A stretch of 7,946 bases of DNA, taken from Candidatus Nanohaloarchaea archaeon. Lineage in GTDB: Archaea > EX4484-52 > GLR71. Numbering within the stretch: position 1 is the stretch's first letter; each line of letters begins with the position of its first letter. The stretch covers positions 1-7,946 of the forward strand of contig DAOVHT010000045.1 of NCBI GenBank assembly GCA_030671745.1. Reading direction: 5' to 3'. The notes beneath the pieces were generated by a model. It was not told the origin of the DNA. It did not search any database and saw only the letters and a list, made by a program, of their open reading frames with translations. Below, piece by piece: positions 6,111 through 7,946 of this stretch. Position numbers and translations under genes: made by a program.

Positions 6111-6167
6111 TATAAGAATGTGATAGATTATAGTTTAGATAATTGTTGAATTGCAGTGTGGATAAAA

Positions 6168-7508
6168 ATGGATGATAAAACGAAAAATGTCAATAAAACT
6201 ATAGATGCGAGTTTATCTGATATGCTTTCTGACATTGGTGAGATAATTGCAGTCCCTGCAATGGCACCGAGTTTTGAAGGCGGAGAAGGTGAATTAGAAC
6301 GTTCTCAAGTCATAGGAAAAATATTAAAAAAAAGTAATGTGTTTGATTCAATTAAACATTATGATGTTATCCAAAGTACAGAAACAGGAGATATTGTCCG
6401 TCCGAATCTGGTGGCGATGGTCAATGGTGTTGATAGTACTCTTCCAACTACATGGATAATTACTCATATGGATGAAGTACCAACAGGAAATCTTAAATTG
6501 TGGTATTCTAATCCACGAAAATTAACTTTAGCAATTGAAGAGGATTTCGGGTTTCAAACAGTCAGTATTGATGATTTAGATAAATATATCGGAACTTCTG
6601 AATTTGATAAATTAGTTGTGATAGGACGTTCTGTAGATGATGATGTCAAGCCTGGTGTTGGGGCTGTTTATGCATTGAAGGCCTTGAAAGCGAAGGGTAT
6701 TGTTCCCAATGGAAATATAGGGTTGGTTTTTGTTTCTGATGAGGAGACTGGTGGGAGTGAATATGGTATAAGGCATCTGGCAGAAAAAATAAGATTATTT
6801 AAACCCGAGGATTTAATCATTGTTCCTGACGATGGTAATGAAACAGGTGATGTGATTGAAATCGCAGAAAAATCCAGATTAGTCATTAAGGTCACAACTG
6901 AAGGTAAACAGGGGCATTCTGCTAATGGTTATGATGATTCAAAAAATGCTTCTGAAGTTGCTTCAAGATATCAGATTGAATTTGTAGATTGGTTTAGAGA
7001 GAAATATAAGGCTAGAAATAAGTTGTTTGAGCCATCATACAGTACTATTCAACCAACACAGAGACATATTGAATCTGGGAGTGCAAACACAGTTCCCGGT
7101 GTTGATATATCTTTTATTGATATGAGATTACTTCCAAAATATAATATTGATGATGTTTTAGATTATGCAAAAAACCTTGCAGATAAATATCAAGATCAAT
7201 CTGAAATAAAGATGATAATTGAAAATCCTGTACATACTTTAGCACCTCCTGAAACTTCGTCAAAATGCGAAGTGGTCACGAAACTAATTGATGCTATACA
7301 GGCAGTTAGGGGTGTTAAACCAAAAATGATTGGTATCGGTGGTGAAACTTGTGCGAATCATTTAAGAAAAATAAAAATACAGGGTAAATATCTTAATGTA
7401 GCTGTATATTGTTCTATAACTGGAACTGAACATAAGATTAATGAGAGGGCTAAACTTGCGCACATACTATATGATACAAAAGTCTTTGCTCATATGTTTA
7501 TGAATTGA
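6168..7508 (+). CDS. M20-family metallohydrolase (ArgE/DapE/PRK13983-like)
   Basis: Cytosolic two-zinc hydrolase of the M20 family, which includes acetylornithine and succinyl-diaminopimelate deacylases and dipeptidases. Read from ATG 6168 it has 446 residues; GTG 6156 would add four. Metal and catalytic residues are visible: HMDEVP (His100, Asp102), the bridging aspartate in GRSVDDD (about Asp158), SDEETGG (Glu192 catalytic base, Glu193 ligand), VPDDGN (Asp221/222), and His422 in GTEHKINERA. The lid domain contains GKQGHSA (His250). The overall pattern, including NIGLVFVSDEETGG, YSTIQPT, NTVPG and IGGET, is like archaeal PRK13983-type enzymes, often loosely named diaminopimelate desuccinylases; some loops differ (GRSVDDDVKPG, TCANHLRK), so substrate is open. 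Leucine codons are TTA-rich (14 of 30), unlike uvrB, which may mean separate ancestry. There is no operon partner; a T-rich terminator follows. Confidence 0.9.
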   Translation: MDDKTKNVNKTIDASLSDMLSDIGEIIAVPAMAPSFEGGEGELERSQVIGKILKKSNVFDSIKHYDVIQSTETGDIVRPNLVAMVNGVDSTLPTTWIITHMDEVPTGNLKLWYSNPRKLTLAIEEDFGFQTVSIDDLDKYIGTSEFDKLVVIGRSVDDDVKPGVGAVYALKALKAKGIVPNGNIGLVFVSDEETGGSEYGIRHLAEKIRLFKPEDLIIVPDDGNETGDVIEIAEKSRLVIKVTTEGKQGHSANGYDDSKNASEVASRYQIEFVDWFREKYKARNKLFEPSYSTIQPTQRHIESGSANTVPGVDISFIDMRLLPKYNIDDVLDYAKNLADKYQDQSEIKMIIENPVHTLAPPETSSKCEVVTKLIDAIQAVRGVKPKMIGIGGETCANHLRKIKIQGKYLNVAVYCSITGTEHKINERAKLAHILYDTKVFAHMFMN

Positions 7509-7513
7509 TTGTA

Positions 7514-7530
7514 ATTTTTTTTTGTTTCTT
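7514..7530 (+). terminator. T-rich terminator after the M20 gene
   Basis: Within 25 bp of the M20 stop codon the + strand has a run of nine or more T, then TTTCTTT, with no strong hairpin. Such U-tracts suffice for archaeal termination. Confidence 0.6.
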
Positions 7531-7545
7531 TAAGATTCATTACAC

Positions 7546-7553
7546 ATTTAAAA
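7546..7553 (+). promoter_or_regulatory. TATA box of the XPD-like gene
   Basis: ATTTAAAA is centred 26-27 bp before ATG 7576, and no Shine-Dalgarno is present, pointing to a leaderless transcript. Confidence 0.6.
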
Positions 7554-7575
7554 CTTCTGAGACAACGGGTATGGT

Positions 7576-7946
7576 ATGCAGACTCTCTTTCCTTTTGACA
7601 CCACACGGCCCGGGCAGGTCCAGTTCATGGATGATGTCTATAGCTGTCTCTCTGCCAAGAAAAATTATGTGGTCCATGCGCCGACAGGTATCGGTAAGAC
7701 AGTGTCTGCGCTTGCGCCCGCGGTCAAGTATGCGCTTGAGAACAATAAGACTGTGGTGTTTCTTACTCCGCGTCACATGCAGCACAAGATTGTGGTCGAT
7801 ACGCTTAAAGCCATCAAGGAAAAGAATCCGGATATTGATCTGTCTGTGGCTAACATCGTGGGCAAAAGCTGGCTCTGCATGCTTGAGGATGCGAAAAGGC
7901 TCAATTCTGAAAACCTGTCTGAGATGTGCAAGAAGCTCAAAGCTGC
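7576..7946 (+). CDS. XPD/Rad3-like superfamily 2 helicase, 3'-truncated by window edge
   Basis: The first 123 residues of a DNA helicase of the XPD/Rad3/DinG group, 5'-3' helicases normally carrying an iron-sulfur cluster. Visible: the N-terminal Q-motif-like FDTTRPGQVQF (7-17), Walker A HAPTGIGKT (34-42), motif Ia FLTPRHMQHKIV (62-73), and VGKSWLC with Cys101, which is at the usual place for the first iron-sulfur ligand; Cys118 may be the second. The remaining cluster cysteines and the DEAH box lie beyond the window. The start is firm: upstream in frame there is a TGA at 7558 and no other initiator before ATG 7576, and a TATA-like box sits 26-27 bp ahead. In archaea the role of XPD in repair is not settled; here the enzyme coexists with UvrB. 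A DinG-like paralog cannot be excluded from this fragment. Confidence 0.9.
   Translation, partial: MQTLFPFDTTRPGQVQFMDDVYSCLSAKKNYVVHAPTGIGKTVSALAPAVKYALENNKTVVFLTPRHMQHKIVVDTLKAIKEKNPDIDLSVANIVGKSWLCMLEDAKRLNSENLSEMCKKLKA

Noticed and set aside
7540..7785. - strand 81-codon frame over the start of the XPD-like gene
   Set aside because: It overlaps Walker A and the promoter of the helicase and has no recognisable domain or ribosome-binding site.

Overview
The window is an archaeal chromosome segment, AT-rich and gene-dense. Archaeal signs are an archaeal-type GINS subunit, a tiny histone-fold protein, an Ogg2-type 8-oxoguanine glycosylase, an XPD/Rad3-like helicase, and TATA-like boxes lying about 25-30 bp upstream of several start codons, as expected for leaderless archaeal transcripts. 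The lineage cannot be fixed from this piece alone. A euryarchaeal or DPANN-type genome with a bacterial-type UvrABC system fits.

Layout from left to right: a 5'-truncated uvrB on the + strand (1-1874) converges, with a 3-bp gap, on an Ogg2-type DNA glycosylase on the - strand (1878-2540). Upstream of the glycosylase on the same strand is a 56-residue histone-fold protein (2606-2776), with a Shine-Dalgarno site, a hairpin/U-tract terminator and an inverted repeat in its promoter region. An AT-rich gap of about 280 bp follows. Then comes a - strand pair, a GINS subunit (3846-4508) and a metallo-beta-lactamase-fold hydrolase (3058-3831). A divergent promoter region at 4509-4633 serves GINS and an unrecognised + strand gene (4634-5059). 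That gene converges, with an 8-bp gap, on a ThiI-like THUMP protein (5068-5928, - strand) whose ATP-binding PP-loop has degenerated. A second divergent region (5929-6167) leads to an M20-family metallohydrolase (6168-7508, +). After a T-rich terminator, an XPD-like helicase begins (7576) and runs off the right edge.

Functionally most of the window concerns DNA maintenance: nucleotide excision repair (UvrB, and possibly XPD), base excision repair (Ogg2), chromatin (histone fold) and the replicative helicase complex (GINS). The THUMP protein points to tRNA, and the M20 enzyme to peptide or amino-acid metabolism.

I do not see a new defence or mobile system, CRISPR array, IS element, tRNA or rRNA. 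The points most worth a second look are: (1) the hydrolase whose conserved N-terminus has no ATG, GTG or TTG start but has a well-placed Shine-Dalgarno before an ATC codon; (2) the ThiI-like protein that keeps its RNA-binding half but has lost the PP-loop and the region of the catalytic cysteine; (3) the small histone-fold gene and its inverted repeat; and (4) two + strand genes with TTA-rich leucine codon use unlike uvrB.
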